Shown here: piece after piece, positions 9,457 through 19,284 of the stretch | How the letters are laid out: each line of letters starts with the position of its first letter | How positions within the stretch are numbered: the stretch's first letter is position 1 | NCBI RefSeq assembly: GCF_024282095.1 | Contig: NZ_JAMWZS010000003.1 | Coordinates: 1 to 64,000 of the forward strand | DNA length: 64,000 nt | Origin: Nitrosomonas sp. | GTDB taxonomy: Bacteria; Pseudomonadota; Gammaproteobacteria; Burkholderiales; Nitrosomonadaceae | Direction of reading: 5' to 3' | Position numbers and translations under genes: made by a program | Notes under the pieces: model-generated | What the model saw: the letters and a program-made list of their open reading frames with translations, nothing else | Told to the model about the DNA's origin: nothing | Databases searched by the model: none

Positions 9457-10263
9457 TTAATTAAAGAAAGTTGACACAGCGGCATCCAATGCATCGCGCA
9501 TATCAGGGTCATCGGTAATGGGGCGCACCAGGGCAACGCGGCAGGCGGCATGGGCATCTACCTTTTTGACGATGAGGCTGCCGGCGTAAATCAGCATACG
9601 TGTTGAGATGCCTTCGTCCAATCCATGGCCTTTCAGATTACGTGCACGTTCGGCTATCGACACCAGTTTTTCTGCAATTTCAGTGGATACGCCCGTTTCA
9701 TGCGCGATAATTTCACTTTCAATGTCATGGCTGGGATAATTAAAATCCAGCGCGCCAAAACGTTGTTTGGTCGATTGCTTGAGGTCTTTCATCAAACTTT
9801 GATACCCTGGATTGTAGGAAATGACAATCTGAAAATCCGCATGCGCATGAATGAGTTCGCCTTTTTTCTCCAGCGGCAAGACACGCCGATTATCGGTTAA
9901 TGGGTGGATCACCACGGTGGTATCCTGACGTGCTTCAACGACTTCATCCAGATAGCAGATAGCGCCGTACCGTGCGGCGACAGCCAGCGGGCCATCTTGC
10001 CAGCGTGTGCCATTGGCATCCAGCAAAAAGCGCCCCACCAAGTCGGATGCAGTCATATCTTCGTTGCAGGCGACGGTAATCAGCGGTTTTTTTAATTTCC
10101 ACGCCATGTGTTCGACAAAACGGGTTTTGCCGCACCCGGTAGGACCTTTCAGCATCATAGGCATGCGCACTGAATAGGCCGCTTCAAATAATTCCACTTC
10201 ATCAGCTACGGGATGGTAATAGGGCTCTGCGGTCACGCGGTATTGATCAATGATTTTGCTCAT
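9457..10263 (-). CDS. cbbQ: Rubisco activase AAA+ subunit CbbQ
   Basis: 268 residues of the MoxR-type AAA+ family. Walker A is GPTGCGKT at residues 40-47 and Walker B is AICYLDE at 101-107. A strong AGGAG ribosome site precedes the ATG. CbbQ forms a ring ATPase that works with CbbO to reactivate inhibited Rubisco. It follows cbbS after a hairpin terminator, so its expression relative to cbbLS is probably reduced. NorQ is the paralogous alternative, excluded by context. Confidence 0.96.
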   Translation of the reverse strand: MSKIIDQYRVTAEPYYHPVADEVELFEAAYSVRMPMMLKGPTGCGKTRFVEHMAWKLKKPLITVACNEDMTASDLVGRFLLDANGTRWQDGPLAVAARYGAICYLDEVVEARQDTTVVIHPLTDNRRVLPLEKKGELIHAHADFQIVISYNPGYQSLMKDLKQSTKQRFGALDFNYPSHDIESEIIAHETGVSTEIAEKLVSIAERARNLKGHGLDEGISTRMLIYAGSLIVKKVDAHAACRVALVRPITDDPDMRDALDAAVSTFFN

Positions 10264-10308
10264 GATGAACTCCTGTTATAGCGATCTGATAAGTATTTTA
10301 TTTTGATC

Positions 10309-10346
10309 AAAAAAAACCCCCGATCCTGTTGCAGGTAAAGGGGGTT
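10309..10346 (-). terminator. Intrinsic (attenuating) terminator between cbbS and cbbQ
   Basis: On the minus strand AACCCCC (10340-10346) pairs with GGGGGTT (10315-10321), an inner CCTG/CAGG stem lies in the loop, and eight T residues follow. This fits a rho-independent terminator right after cbbS. Because cbbQ continues on the same strand with no evident new promoter, partial read-through would make more Rubisco than activase (inference). Confidence 0.75.
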
Positions 10347-10370
10347 CCAGGGTACGAAACCCGTTGTGTC

Positions 10371-10727
10371 TTACACAGTCTTGCCGCGGTATATCACCAT
10401 GGCGGTACCTTGTGACTGGTTGAAATTGTTGTAACCAATCAAACGGACGTGATTATTTGGATTGGCTTTATGACAAGCGGCGGCTTCTGCCAGCACGCGG
10501 TCTACATCAGTTTCACCAAACATAGGCAGCTTCCACATATACCAGTAGGAGTCCATGACATACTCAGGTTCCGTATGTTCAATGGCCGGATTCCAGCCTT
10601 TGCTGATTAAATACTGCACTTGCTTTTTGATATCCTTGTCAGCCATCGCAGGCAGGTAGGAAAATGTCTCAAATTTACGGCTTGCTGGATCACTGACACG
10701 TGATTTGTAATCGATTACTTCACTCAT
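10371..10727 (-). CDS. cbbS: Rubisco small subunit, form IA
   Basis: 118 residues, normal for a form IA small subunit. The stretch [10 protein letters not shown] near residue 20 and [11 protein letters not shown] around residues 61-71 are hallmark segments. GAGGAA precedes the ATG by a short spacer. It forms the L8S8 holoenzyme with CbbL. Co-location with cbbQO and absence of carboxysome shell genes in the window suggest the non-carboxysomal IAq type. Confidence 0.97.
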   Translation of the reverse strand: MSEVIDYKSRVSDPASRKFETFSYLPAMADKDIKKQVQYLISKGWNPAIEHTEPEYVMDSYWYMWKLPMFGETDVDRVLAEAAACHKANPNNHVRLIGYNNFNQSQGTAMVIYRGKTV

Positions 10728-10753
10728 TATTTATTCCTCATTTTTAGAGAGAT

Positions 10754-10793
10754 GAAGAAGAAAAGCAATGTTAGTCATCCGCTCTTCTTCTTT
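10754..10793 (-). promoter_or_regulatory. Hairpin in the cbbL-cbbS intergenic mRNA
   Basis: GAAGAAAAGC (10757-10766) can pair with GCTCTTCTTC (10781-10790) through about ten base pairs including one G-U in RNA, extendable by two pairs, around a 14-base loop. There is no T-run, and cbbS follows at once, so it is more likely an mRNA processing or stability element that tunes the cbbL:cbbS ratio than a terminator. Function is inferred. Confidence 0.4.
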
Positions 10794-10806
10794 AATTATA
10801 TATTGC

Positions 10807-12228
10807 TTACTTGTGGGCTACGTCGAGCTTATCAACAGTATCAAACTCGAACTTGATCTCTTTCCATGTTTCCATGGCGATTTTTAGTTCGGGGCTGCTT
10901 TTCGCTGCCTTGGTCAGAATCGCTTTGCCTTCCTTCTCGATTTCAACACCTTGGTTACGTGCTTCTACGCAGGCTTCCAATGCAACACGGTTAGCAGCAG
11001 CGCCGGCAGCATTACCCCATGGATGACCCAGCGTACCACCACCAAACTGCAGGCAGGCATCATCACCGAAAATTGCGACCAGCGCCGGCATATGCCAAAC
11101 GTGAATACCACCCGAAGCGACCGGGAATACACCTGGCATGGAACCCCAGTCTTGATCGAAGAACAGGCCGCGGCTGCGGTCTTCTTTGATGAATTTGTCG
11201 CGCATGGTATCGATCCAGCCGAGGGTTGCTGCACGGTCACCTTCCAGTTTGCCGACCACGGTACCGGAGTGCAGGTGATCGCCACCTGATAAACGGAGCA
11301 CTTTGGTTAAAACACGGAAATGAATACCATGGTGCGGGTTACGATCGAGCACGGCGTGCATAGCACGGTGGATATGCAACAAAATTCCGTTGTTGCGGCA
11401 CCAGTTAGCCAGGCCCGTATTGGCAGTTAGACCACCTGTCAAGTAGTCATGCATAATGATCGGTGCGTTCAATTCTTTAGCAAACTCTGCGCGTTTATAC
11501 ATTTCTTCTGGAGTCGGTGCGGTTACGTTCAGGTAGTGGCCTTTACGTTCACCTGTTTCGCGTTCTGCCTTGTGTACGGCTTCCATAACGAATTCGAAAC
11601 GATCGCGCCAACGCATGAAAGGCTGGCTGTTAACGTTCTCATCGTCCTTGGTCAGATCCAGACCACCGCGCAGACATTCATATACGGCACGACCATAGTT
11701 TTTGGCGGACAAACCCAGTTTAGGTTTAATGGTGCAACCTAACAGCGCGCGGCCATATTTGTTCAAACGATCGCGTTCCACTTGAATACCGGCAGGTGGC
11801 CCGCCACAGGTTTTGACGTAAGCAATCGGGAAGCGAACATCTTCCAGACGCAGTGCACGTAACGCTTTAAAACCAAACACGTTACCTACCAACGAGGTCA
11901 ATACGTTAACGACAGAACCTTCTTCAAAAAGATCGATTGGGTATGCTACGAAAGCATAGAAACAGGTGTCATCCCCAGGTACGTCTTCAATCTTATACGC
12001 ACGTCCTTTGTAGTAATCCAGATCGGTAAGCAGATCAGTCCACACTGTGGTCCAAGTACCGGTGGAAGATTCTGCAGCCACCGCAGCAGCGACTTCTTCA
12101 CGAGGTACGCCGGGTTGTGGCGTAATTTTGAAACATGCCAAAAGATCGGTATCCAGTGGCGTGTAATCAGGGGTCCAGTAAGTTTGTCGATATTCTTTTA
12201 CACCAGCGTTATATATTTTTACGGCCAT
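10807..12228 (-). CDS. cbbL: Rubisco large subunit, form IA
   Basis: 473 residues, exact form IA length. The carbamylated lysine is K194 in [11 protein letters not shown], the catalytic lysine K168 lies in TIKPK, and the loop-6 and phosphate-binding segments ([24 protein letters not shown]) are intact. D82 lies in the N-terminal region where CbbO is thought to dock (family knowledge, from memory). The start chosen is [10 protein letters not shown], behind GGAG; the frame stays open 29 codons further upstream (to 12315), but that extension covers the promoter leader. First gene of cbbLSQO. Confidence 0.98.
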   Translation of the reverse strand: MAVKIYNAGVKEYRQTYWTPDYTPLDTDLLACFKITPQPGVPREEVAAAVAAESSTGTWTTVWTDLLTDLDYYKGRAYKIEDVPGDDTCFYAFVAYPIDLFEEGSVVNVLTSLVGNVFGFKALRALRLEDVRFPIAYVKTCGGPPAGIQVERDRLNKYGRALLGCTIKPKLGLSAKNYGRAVYECLRGGLDLTKDDENVNSQPFMRWRDRFEFVMEAVHKAERETGERKGHYLNVTAPTPEEMYKRAEFAKELNAPIIMHDYLTGGLTANTGLANWCRNNGILLHIHRAMHAVLDRNPHHGIHFRVLTKVLRLSGGDHLHSGTVVGKLEGDRAATLGWIDTMRDKFIKEDRSRGLFFDQDWGSMPGVFPVASGGIHVWHMPALVAIFGDDACLQFGGGTLGHPWGNAAGAAANRVALEACVEARNQGVEIEKEGKAILTKAAKSSPELKIAMETWKEIKFEFDTVDKLDVAHK

Positions 12229-12338
12229 AGTTTCTTCTCCAGTTAAATTCCACTCGACTCCAGCCAGCAATAACAGACAGAAAAGAGAGGATATTGCGTT
12301 ACAAACATCAAACATGACTACTCAAATCTATGAAATGT

Positions 12339-12367
12339 ACTATAGCGTTATTTATCTATAAGAACAA
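12339..12367 (-). promoter_or_regulatory. Predicted sigma-70 promoter of cbbLSQO
   Basis: On the minus strand a -35 TTGTTC (12362-12367) and a -10 TATAGT (12339-12344) are separated by exactly 17 bases. Start of transcription would fall near 12332, giving a leader of about 100 bases before cbbL. The palindrome TTATCTATAA lies in the spacer. Assignment is by pattern only. Confidence 0.5.
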
Positions 12368-12389
12368 ATCAGTAATTTTGATATTTATG

Positions 12390-12405
12390 ATAAGGTTATA
12401 CTTAT
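12390..12405. promoter_or_regulatory. Candidate CbbR recognition dyad
   Basis: The 16-bp imperfect dyad ATAAG-N6-CTTAT is centred about 65 bases upstream of the predicted cbbL start point. That is the standard position of a LysR-type recognition site. It also lies just upstream of the cbbR start codon (12428), so it could mediate autoregulation in the divergent direction. A perfect T-N11-A core is not obvious, so the assignment is tentative. Confidence 0.4.
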
Positions 12406-12427
12406 GAAAATTTTACTGAGATGATAC

Positions 12428-13342
12428 ATGCTACATCTTACTTTGCGACAGTTAAAAGTGTTTGAATCGGTTGCGCGGCATTTAAGCTACTCGCGTGCCG
12501 CTGATGAGCTTCATTTAACTCAACCTGCTGTTTCCATGCAAATTAAGCAATTGGAAGACAACGTTAGTTTACCGCTATTTGAGCAATTGGGTAAACGAAT
12601 TTATCTGACCGAGGCGGGGCGTGAGTTATACCAATATAGTCGTGCAATCTCCCAGCAATTGTCGGACATGGAAGTTGCCCTGGACGAATTGAAAGGCATG
12701 GAGCGCGGTAAATTAAACATTTCAGTGGTGACAACGGCCAATTATTTTGCACCGCATTTGTTGGCGAAGTTTTGTCAAAGATACAGTGGTGTCACCGTCA
12801 GTTTGAATGTTTCCAATCGTGAAGCGGTATTGAAACAATTGGCGGATAATCTGATTGATCTTGCGATCATGGGGCAGCCGCCGGAGGATCTCGATATTGA
12901 TAGCGAATCGTTTATGGAGAATCCACTGGTGGTAATAGCGCCACCCGATCATCCGTTGTGTCAAGAGCATCAAATACCTGTCAAGCGACTGGAAAAAGAG
13001 ATTTTCCTGGTGCGCGAATCGGGTTCCGGAACGCGCGGTGCCATGGAACGTTTTTTCACCGAGCATAACATCAAGATCAATAAAGGCATGGAAACGGATA
13101 CGACTGAAGCCATTAAACAAGCCGTACAAGCCGGAATGGGGCTGGGGATTATGTCGCAACATACTGCTGAATTGGAACTGGAAATGAATCGTTTGAAAAT
13201 CCTGGATGTACAGGATTTCCCTATTATTCGATATTGGCATGTAGTCAATAGGAAGAACAAACGGTTGTCGAGCGTTGCCAATGCCTTCAGGGAATTCTTG
13301 TTAAAAGAAGCTGCCACATTGATGGTTGAATCAAAAAAATAA
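12428..13342 (+). CDS. cbbR: LysR-type regulator CbbR
   Basis: 304 residues. The N-terminal winged helix-turn-helix is clear (LRQLKVFESVARHLSYSRAA at about residues 6-25 and LTQPAVSMQIKQLE at about 30-43), followed by a periplasmic-binding-like effector domain from about residue 90. Divergent orientation from cbbL with a shared control region is the classical cbbR arrangement. CbbR senses metabolites of the Calvin cycle state and activates cbb transcription. Confidence 0.95.
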   Translation: MLHLTLRQLKVFESVARHLSYSRAADELHLTQPAVSMQIKQLEDNVSLPLFEQLGKRIYLTEAGRELYQYSRAISQQLSDMEVALDELKGMERGKLNISVVTTANYFAPHLLAKFCQRYSGVTVSLNVSNREAVLKQLADNLIDLAIMGQPPEDLDIDSESFMENPLVVIAPPDHPLCQEHQIPVKRLEKEIFLVRESGSGTRGAMERFFTEHNIKINKGMETDTTEAIKQAVQAGMGLGIMSQHTAELELEMNRLKILDVQDFPIIRYWHVVNRKNKRLSSVANAFREFLLKEAATLMVESKK

Positions 13343-13558
13343 ATGTGATTGTGGTCATAGTAATTTGGTATAGTTGAGTAGGAATAGTCTTACGGGTGTT
13401 GTTTGGTAAAAGCAGCATAAATAATTCAACAAGATTAAGAAAGAAATGGCAGAGGATATGGGTGATATCGTTATCGATTATGCGCATTCTATCAACGTTG
13501 AAGGTACAATTAGCAAATAATGTATTTGTAACAATACAATATCGAGAGAGGGAGAACA

Positions 13559-13783
13559 ATGTCAGGGCAGGGATCTGGTGGAAATGTACTTGCAGCGATT
13601 TGTAGTTTTTTTTTCCCGGGTTTGGGGCAGTTGGTGCAAGGGCGGATATTAGCGGCAATTTTATTTTTTGCCATCGCCGGGATAGGTTATTTTTTCGCGG
13701 TACTAATCATTCCTGCAGTCATTGGCGGAATTTTTCATCTGTGGTCGATCATTGACGCAGCAAGGTTTGCTGGCGCTGATTAG
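13559..13783 (+). CDS. TM2-like small membrane protein
   Basis: 74 residues with two hydrophobic segments joined by a short turn. The PGLGQLVQGR motif at about residues 21-30 is the family mark of TM2-type proteins, and the end (HLWSIIDAARF) also fits. A good site, GAGAGAGGGAG, precedes the ATG. Function is unknown. The 216 bases between cbbR and this gene hold no other supported gene. Confidence 0.75.
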   Translation: MSGQGSGGNVLAAICSFFFPGLGQLVQGRILAAILFFAIAGIGYFFAVLIIPAVIGGIFHLWSIIDAARFAGAD

Positions 13784-13808
13784 ATGGGCCTTAATTCATA
13801 CATAGTTG

Positions 13809-14135
13809 TCATTTATTTTGCTGACCAGCGATGTATTCCTGCCATGACTGTACTGCCGCTTTAAATGTAGCCAGTGGGATTTTCTCAAGTTTACCGCCTT
13901 CTTCCGCAAAATCCTCTTCAATTTCGACATAATCCGGGAATAGTCGCAGGCAGTATGCATTACCAATCCGCTCCCATTCAGGAAGTTGTCCGGAGTGAAC
14001 AGCATGTATTTTCTGTAGCAGTTCACTCGCATCTTCCGGGCTTCTTTGTATGTCGATCGTCAAATAGGCAATGATCAGGCGATGCGTGGGTTCAGCGGGA
14101 TGATGCCCTGACCAGGTAAAAGGATAATTATTCAT
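13809..14135 (-). CDS. Small acidic protein, putative EndoU immunity protein
   Basis: 108 residues, acidic, no signal peptide. Its ATG overlaps the stop of the EndoU gene (ATGA), which implies translational coupling. Toxin-then-immunity with overlap is the usual arrangement of a nuclease toxin and its cytoplasmic inhibitor, so an immunity role is inferred. The segment EWERIGNAYCLRLFPDYVEI is loosely reminiscent of YacL/UPF0231 proteins, which is the alternative. No catalytic motif is visible. Confidence 0.55.
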   Translation of the reverse strand: MNNYPFTWSGHHPAEPTHRLIIAYLTIDIQRSPEDASELLQKIHAVHSGQLPEWERIGNAYCLRLFPDYVEIEEDFAEEGGKLEKIPLATFKAAVQSWQEYIAGQQNK

Positions 14136-14704
14136 TCGAAAATTGGAAATGCTGTATTGATTTTGCCTTGTTTGGCGGGTGCGAAGCCGATGGTGAAAAA
14201 TTTTCCATCTTTGCTGCAGTATTGGAGGTTTTCGTCTTGCTCTGCTGCAGATTTGTTTTCAGGTTTGTTTTTACCGCATTGCGTCCAATCAGGAGAACCG
14301 GATGGGCACTTTGTGCCTAAACTTGCCGTTGCGTGACTGATGGAGTTTAGCACTTGTGAAAGGGTGCAATTGTCCGGAAACATGGATGAGAATTTGTTTT
14401 TATCCGGATGATCTTTATATGACCAACGACTGGTATAAACGCCAGCTGCATTGGGTTTGCTTTGGATGGTCAGGTGTGCGACGGTCGAAGGATTGTTGCC
14501 GCCCGGTCGTGAATGAAAACCTTTAGGTCGATTGTGACTCCATTCACCACAAAAAATATGCTGTTGATTAACCTGTAGTCCATTGTTCAATGTTGCCCAA
14601 TGCGGCAGTGACGCGCAATCAATCTGAGCGAATACTGGCGCTGGTATGAGCATAAGCATGTATAAAAGTACTTTCGATGCATACCGGATTTGCAAATAGT
14701 CCAT
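14132..14704 (-). CDS. Secreted EndoU-type ribonuclease
   Basis: 190 residues. A signal peptide ends near APVFAQ (residue 27). Mature protein has the bacterial EndoU pattern: HIFCGE with H49, KGFHSR with H64, the FPDNCTLSQVLNSI segment at about 109-122, and the closing GKINTAFPIF. The two histidines would be the catalytic pair of this metal-independent RNA endonuclease fold. Six cysteines in the mature part suggest disulfides, suited to life outside the cytoplasm. AAGGGA precedes the ATG. A downstream overlapping gene may encode its inhibitor. Confidence 0.8.
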   Translation of the reverse strand: MDYLQIRYASKVLLYMLMLIPAPVFAQIDCASLPHWATLNNGLQVNQQHIFCGEWSHNRPKGFHSRPGGNNPSTVAHLTIQSKPNAAGVYTSRWSYKDHPDKNKFSSMFPDNCTLSQVLNSISHATASLGTKCPSGSPDWTQCGKNKPENKSAAEQDENLQYCSKDGKFFTIGFAPAKQGKINTAFPIFE

Positions 14705-14825
14705 GTTTTTCCCTTTTTGCCAATTGCCAATGTATTAGAAGATAAAAAAATGTAACAGGCAGTTATCAGATAAAATTCAATATTTGCTCAATAGCTGCAT
14801 CATATTCTTATTTAATTATTTTTAC

Positions 14826-16160
14826 ATGTCATCTAAACATACTGCACAAAAAGTTGGTTTTATTTCACTGGGTTGTCCAAAAGCGCTGGTAGATTCCGAG
14901 CAAATTCTGACACAGTTACGCGCTGAAGGTTATGAAATATCGCCTTCGTACGAAGACGCCGATCTGGTTGTTGTTAATACATGCGGATTTATCGATAGCG
15001 CGGTGGAAGAGTCGCTGGATGCTATCGGCGAAGCGTTGGCAGAAAACGGCAAAGTCATTGTCACAGGCTGTTTGGGCGCCAAAGAGGATGGCGATGTCGT
15101 TAAAAAAGCCCACCCGCAAGTGTTGGCGGTTACCGGACCGCATGCGCTGCCGGAAGTAATGTCCGCGATCCACACGCATTTGCCGCAGCCGCATGATCCC
15201 TATACCAGCCTGATACCGCCCCAGGGAATCCGTTTGACGCCCAAGCACTATGCTTATGTGAAAATTTCCGAAGGCTGCAATCATCGCTGCACATTTTGCA
15301 TCATTCCTTCAATGCGCGGTGATCTGGTAAGTCGGCCGATTCATCAAGTGATGCAGGAAGCGGAACATCTCGTGAATGCCGGTGTTAAGGAGCTTTTGAT
15401 TATTTCGCAAGATACCAGCGCGTATGGTGTTGACGTGAAATATCGCACCGGTTTCTGGCAAGGTAGGCCGGTTAAAACCCGGCTGACTGAACTTGCGCAG
15501 GCGCTGGGCACATTAGGGGTGTGGGTACGTTTGCATTATGTTTATCCTTATCCGCACGTGGATGAGGTGATTCCATTGATGGCGGAAGGCAAAATATTGC
15601 CTTATTTGGATGTGCCGTTTCAGCACGCTAATGCACGCATCCTGAAAGCCATGAAGCGTCCGGCAAATGCTGAGAATAATCTGGCGCGCATCCAGCAATG
15701 GCGCAAAGTTTGCCCCGATATTGCCTTGCGCAGTACCTTTATCGTGGGTTTTCCGGGTGAGACTGAGGCGGAGTTTGAGGAATTATTAGCGTTCTTGCGG
15801 GAAGCGCAATTGGATCGTGTGGGATGTTTCGCTTATTCGCCGGTAGCGGGTGCAACGGCTAATCAGTTATCCGATCCTGTGCCGGAGGATATCAAGGAAG
15901 ATCGTCGTGCGCGTTTCATGCAACTGCAGGAAGAAATCAGTCGTCAACGTTTGGCAACGAAAATAGGCCGAAGGATGACCGTGATGATTGACGAATTGAC
16001 TGAAGATGGCGTTGTTGCCAGAAGTAGTGCGGATGCGCCGGAAATTGATGGTCTGGTATACGTGGATCAAGTGAATCATGGTCAGCCGGGTGATTTCATT
16101 GAGGTTGAAATTACAGATTCGGATACGCACGATCTTTTCGCCACGATGATTAATACGTAG
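14826..16160 (+). CDS. rimO: Ribosomal protein S12 methylthiotransferase RimO
   Basis: 444 residues. The N-terminal MTTase domain carries cluster cysteines C17, C53 and C82; the radical SAM motif CNHRCTFC supplies C151, C155 and C158; a C-terminal TRAM domain follows. The opening [16 protein letters not shown] separates RimO from MiaB. It methylthiolates an aspartate of ribosomal protein S12. ATG at 14826 is chosen over an upstream in-frame TTG at 14784; neither has a strong ribosome site. Confidence 0.97.
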   Translation: MSSKHTAQKVGFISLGCPKALVDSEQILTQLRAEGYEISPSYEDADLVVVNTCGFIDSAVEESLDAIGEALAENGKVIVTGCLGAKEDGDVVKKAHPQVLAVTGPHALPEVMSAIHTHLPQPHDPYTSLIPPQGIRLTPKHYAYVKISEGCNHRCTFCIIPSMRGDLVSRPIHQVMQEAEHLVNAGVKELLIISQDTSAYGVDVKYRTGFWQGRPVKTRLTELAQALGTLGVWVRLHYVYPYPHVDEVIPLMAEGKILPYLDVPFQHANARILKAMKRPANAENNLARIQQWRKVCPDIALRSTFIVGFPGETEAEFEELLAFLREAQLDRVGCFAYSPVAGATANQLSDPVPEDIKEDRRARFMQLQEEISRQRLATKIGRRMTVMIDELTEDGVVARSSADAPEIDGLVYVDQVNHGQPGDFIEVEITDSDTHDLFATMINT

Positions 16161-16198
16161 CGTAAATTCACTGTTCGCGCAATCTTTCCTATATTGCC

Positions 16199-17323
16199 AT
16201 GCAGCGCCGTTGGGATATTTTCTGCAGAGTCGTTGATAATTTTGGTGATATTGGCGTCTGCTGGCGTCTGGCCAAACAATTAGCGCATGAGCATCACCAA
16301 AGCGTGCGGCTATGGGTTGATGATCTGGCTAGTTTTGCCTGTATAACGCCGACTGTCGATCCAAATGCCCGATACCAAGTAGTACACGGTGTTGAGATTG
16401 GTCACTGGCAAGCGGTATTTGTCGCCGTTGAGCCTGCTGAAGTGGTGATTGAAGCGTTTGCCTGTGAGCTGCCGGATGTTTATGTGGCGGCATTGTTGCA
16501 GAAAATAAAGCAGTCTGTCTGGATCAATCTGGAATATCTCAGTGCCGAGCCGTGGGTCGCTCAATACCACGCGCTGCCGTCACCGCATCCACGTCTTTCT
16601 TTAACCAAGACATTCTTTTTCCCCGGTTTTGTGCAAGGTACCGGCGGGTTACTGCGCGAAAGAGATTTGATCGCGCAAAGGGAAGCTTTTAGCACGGCAG
16701 CAGAACATGCATTTTTGCAGCGACAAGGTTTGCTCGAGCGCAAATCTGATGAAATACGTATTTCACTGTTTTGCTACGACACTGCGCCAGTCGAGAAACT
16801 GATCCAACTATTGTCAGAATCGGTAGTGCCGGTTTTATTAATTGTGCCGCAGGGAAAGGTGGCTGAGAGCATCATGGCATTATTGGGACGCAAAGCGGCA
16901 TTGATAACGCATGGGCAATTAACTGTGCAGGTCATCCCGTTTATGGAACAGACTGATTATGATCGGCTACTCTGGAGTTGTGATGTTAATTTTGTGCGTG
17001 GTGAAGACTCTTTCGTGCGCGCCCAGTGGGGAGCGAATACTTTTATCTGGAATATTTACCCGCAGGCGGAAGGTGTGCATTGGAGAAAACTGGATGCATT
17101 TCTTGAGTTATATACCACCGGTATGTCGATCGAAATGGCTGCGGCTGCGTGCGAAATGTGGCATTGTTGGAATGGCAGGGGGGAAATAAATAGCGTAGTC
17201 TGGATGAACTTCTTGTTCTTCCGCAAGTCTCTTGCGTACCATAATAAAAACTGGGTTAAGCAATTACTGAAACAGAATGATTTGACATCCAGTCTGGTGC
17301 AGTTTGCTGAAAATCGGCTATAA
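16199..17323 (+). CDS. earP: EF-P arginine rhamnosyltransferase EarP
   Basis: 374 residues, GT-B glycosyltransferase of the former DUF2331 family. The opening WDIFCRVVDNFGDIGVCWRL and the C-terminal motif RGEDSFVRAQWGANTFIW followed by IYPQAEGVHWRKLDAFL are diagnostic. EarP transfers rhamnose from dTDP-rhamnose to an arginine of EF-P. The target gene efp lies 80 bases downstream, and its product carries the required arginine. Confidence 0.96.
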   Translation: MQRRWDIFCRVVDNFGDIGVCWRLAKQLAHEHHQSVRLWVDDLASFACITPTVDPNARYQVVHGVEIGHWQAVFVAVEPAEVVIEAFACELPDVYVAALLQKIKQSVWINLEYLSAEPWVAQYHALPSPHPRLSLTKTFFFPGFVQGTGGLLRERDLIAQREAFSTAAEHAFLQRQGLLERKSDEIRISLFCYDTAPVEKLIQLLSESVVPVLLIVPQGKVAESIMALLGRKAALITHGQLTVQVIPFMEQTDYDRLLWSCDVNFVRGEDSFVRAQWGANTFIWNIYPQAEGVHWRKLDAFLELYTTGMSIEMAAAACEMWHCWNGRGEINSVVWMNFLFFRKSLAYHNKNWVKQLLKQNDLTSSLVQFAENRL

Positions 17324-17403
17324 TCCGCTGCTTATAAATTTGGTGTTGGGTTTTATTCAACCACATCAGTCTTTGCTTTTAACTAAAATTCTGGAATTGA
17401 ACT

Positions 17404-17967
17404 ATGAAAACCGCAATGGAACTACGCTCAGGTAACGTCGTAATGGTTGGTAATGATCCCATGGTCGTGCAACGGGCGGAATTTACCAAATCTGGCCGTA
17501 ATGCATCTGTGGTCAAAATGAAACTTAAAAGCTTATTTTCCAACACGACAACGGAAAGTGTTTATAAAGCCGATGAAAAATTCGACTTGGTTGTATTGGA
17601 TCGCAAAGACTGCACGTACAGCTATTTTGCCGATCCATTGTATGTTTTTATGGATGCCGACTATAATCAAATTGAAGTAGAAGCTGATAATATGCCGGAC
17701 GTCCTGAATTATTTGATTGATGGTATGGAAGATGTTTGCCAGGTGACTTTTTATGACGGCAAAGCCATTTCCGTTGAATTGCCCAACACGATTGTGCGCG
17801 AAGTTGAATACACAGAACCTGCGGTAAGAGGGGATACCACGGGAAAAATCATGAAACCGGCGCGTCTTGTCGGGACAGGATTTGAAATCCCGGTAGCTGG
17901 TTTTGTGGAAATTGGCGACAAGATTGAGATCGATCCGCATAATAATGAATTCAGAAAACGAGTTTGA
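17404..17967 (+). CDS. efp: Elongation factor P (arginine type)
   Basis: 187 residues, three OB-like domains. The modified loop reads [10 protein letters not shown], with R32 at the tip, as in EF-P proteins rhamnosylated by EarP rather than beta-lysylated at lysine. EF-P relieves ribosome stalling at polyproline stretches. It lies directly after earP and is closed by a strong terminator. Confidence 0.97.
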   Translation: MKTAMELRSGNVVMVGNDPMVVQRAEFTKSGRNASVVKMKLKSLFSNTTTESVYKADEKFDLVVLDRKDCTYSYFADPLYVFMDADYNQIEVEADNMPDVLNYLIDGMEDVCQVTFYDGKAISVELPNTIVREVEYTEPAVRGDTTGKIMKPARLVGTGFEIPVAGFVEIGDKIEIDPHNNEFRKRV

Positions 17968-17982
17968 TGCATGTTCGGGTCT

Positions 17983-18009
17983 AAAAAAGCGGCGTTAGCC
18001 GCTTTTTTT
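17983..18009. terminator. Intrinsic bidirectional terminator after efp
   Basis: AAAAAAGCGGC, a four-base GTTA loop, then GCCGCTTTTTTT form a short perfect GC stem flanked by A and T runs. It sits between convergent efp and the TIGR01777 gene, so it can stop both. Confidence 0.92.
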
Positions 18010-18058
18010 ATTGGATCATGAGTAAGCGCAAGCACTTCTGCGCATTATGTGGCTGTAT

Positions 18059-18967
18059 TTAGCTTTTCCCGAATGAATCATCCAGTGCGGCTGATAATTG
18101 AGTGAATTTGAATTCAAAGCCATATGTCTGCAGCAACTGGGTGGGTACGACGTGATAGCTGTTGAGCGCCAGCGCAGCGGCTTCCCCTAATGCCAGTTTC
18201 AAAATAAAAGCCGGGGTTGGAAGAAATGCGGGCCGATGGAGTGCTTTGCCGAGTGCGGCCGCAAAGTCTCTGTATCGTACCGGATTGGGTGAAACGACAT
18301 TCACCGCACCGTGATAACGCGTATCCACAGCAGCGGCTACGTATGCTGAAACCAGGTCGTCAATATGAATCCACGGCAACCATTGGCGTCCATCGCCGAC
18401 AGGTCCGCCTAATCCCAGTTTGAATATGGGCGAGAGTTTTGCCAGCATGCCGCCATCGCCCAATACAATGCCGGTACGGATGCTCACTCGACGCACCCCT
18501 TTGCTTCCAATAGTCGCGGCTTCTTTTTCCCAGTCACGACAGATGGTTTGCATGAAATTTCCATGTTCAGGCACTGCATAGGATTCATCATAAATTTCAT
18601 CGCCCTGGCCGGGATAAATGCCGATCGCTGAAGGGCAGATAAAACATTCCAGACTGGAAGACGCTGCTGCCACCAGTTTGCGGGTGCTTACAATGCGCGA
18701 ATCATAGATCTCGCGTTTGCGTTGATTCGTCCACCGGCCATTACCCAGATTTTCACCCATCAAGTGAATGATTACCTGGATATTTTTCAGCGCCTCGGTG
18801 GGCACTTCCGCTGTGGCATAGTCCCAATCATATGCTGGTACTCCCAGCTTTTGGCTAGCATGTACAGCATTCCGGCTCAATACCTTGATCGTATGACGAT
18901 CTTGTTTTAGACGCTGCACAAGGTGCCGACCAACGAACCCTGTCGCGCCAGTTATGAGTATGTTCAT
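18059..18967 (-). CDS. TIGR01777-family NAD-dependent epimerase-like protein
   Basis: 302 residues. The Rossmann motif GATGFVG lies at residues 7-13, HLMGENLGNGRW is at about residues 68-79, and the C-terminal DUF1731-like end (ALALNSYHVVPTQLLQTYGF) is present. This matches the YfcH/SDR39U1 group of extended short-chain dehydrogenases. The substrate is not known; family members have been loosely tied to cell division. No operon partner is visible. Confidence 0.88.
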   Translation of the reverse strand: MNILITGATGFVGRHLVQRLKQDRHTIKVLSRNAVHASQKLGVPAYDWDYATAEVPTEALKNIQVIIHLMGENLGNGRWTNQRKREIYDSRIVSTRKLVAAASSSLECFICPSAIGIYPGQGDEIYDESYAVPEHGNFMQTICRDWEKEAATIGSKGVRRVSIRTGIVLGDGGMLAKLSPIFKLGLGGPVGDGRQWLPWIHIDDLVSAYVAAAVDTRYHGAVNVVSPNPVRYRDFAAALGKALHRPAFLPTPAFILKLALGEAAALALNSYHVVPTQLLQTYGFEFKFTQLSAALDDSFGKS

Positions 18968-19284
18968 TTTTTCTATGATTCATTGCAAAGCTGATCGGTT
19001 AATATTCAACAACACTCCGCATTTTGTGCAGACAGGCCGTTATCAGTGTGCACTTTTCAGTCAAAATAGTAAATAAATTTAGGTTATGGCCGCATTCCAG
19101 TGGGTTTGCAGCGATGAGCGTATTTCTCACTTAAAGTGGTAAACTCTCGGCATTATTGTGGGATTGGTCAAAGCCGGATTTGCACATATTTTCGATTGTC
19201 ACCTCGAGAAAGAAGATTCACAATGACTAAAACTCGTCGAGTTCATGCTCGCTGGAATTGATTACGTGTTGGAGGAATTTTTCT
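18968..19284. other. Divergent intergenic region with a 12-codon ORF
   Basis: Region of 317 bases between a minus-strand epimerase and the plus-strand Kelch gene. The only coding hint is a 12-codon ATG frame at 19223-19261 (MTKTRRVHARWN), preceded by AGAAAG and ending 23 bases before the Kelch ATG. It could be a leader peptide or chance. No terminator or RNA gene was recognised. Confidence 0.3.

Noticed and set aside
12229..12315. 29-codon N-terminal extension of CbbL
   Set aside because: Rubisco large subunits start at MAVKIYNAG; the extension covers the leader between the promoter and the GGAG site.
13446..13520. 24-codon ATG frame upstream of the TM2 gene
   Set aside because: Short, without recognised pattern; weak AAGAAAG site could be chance.
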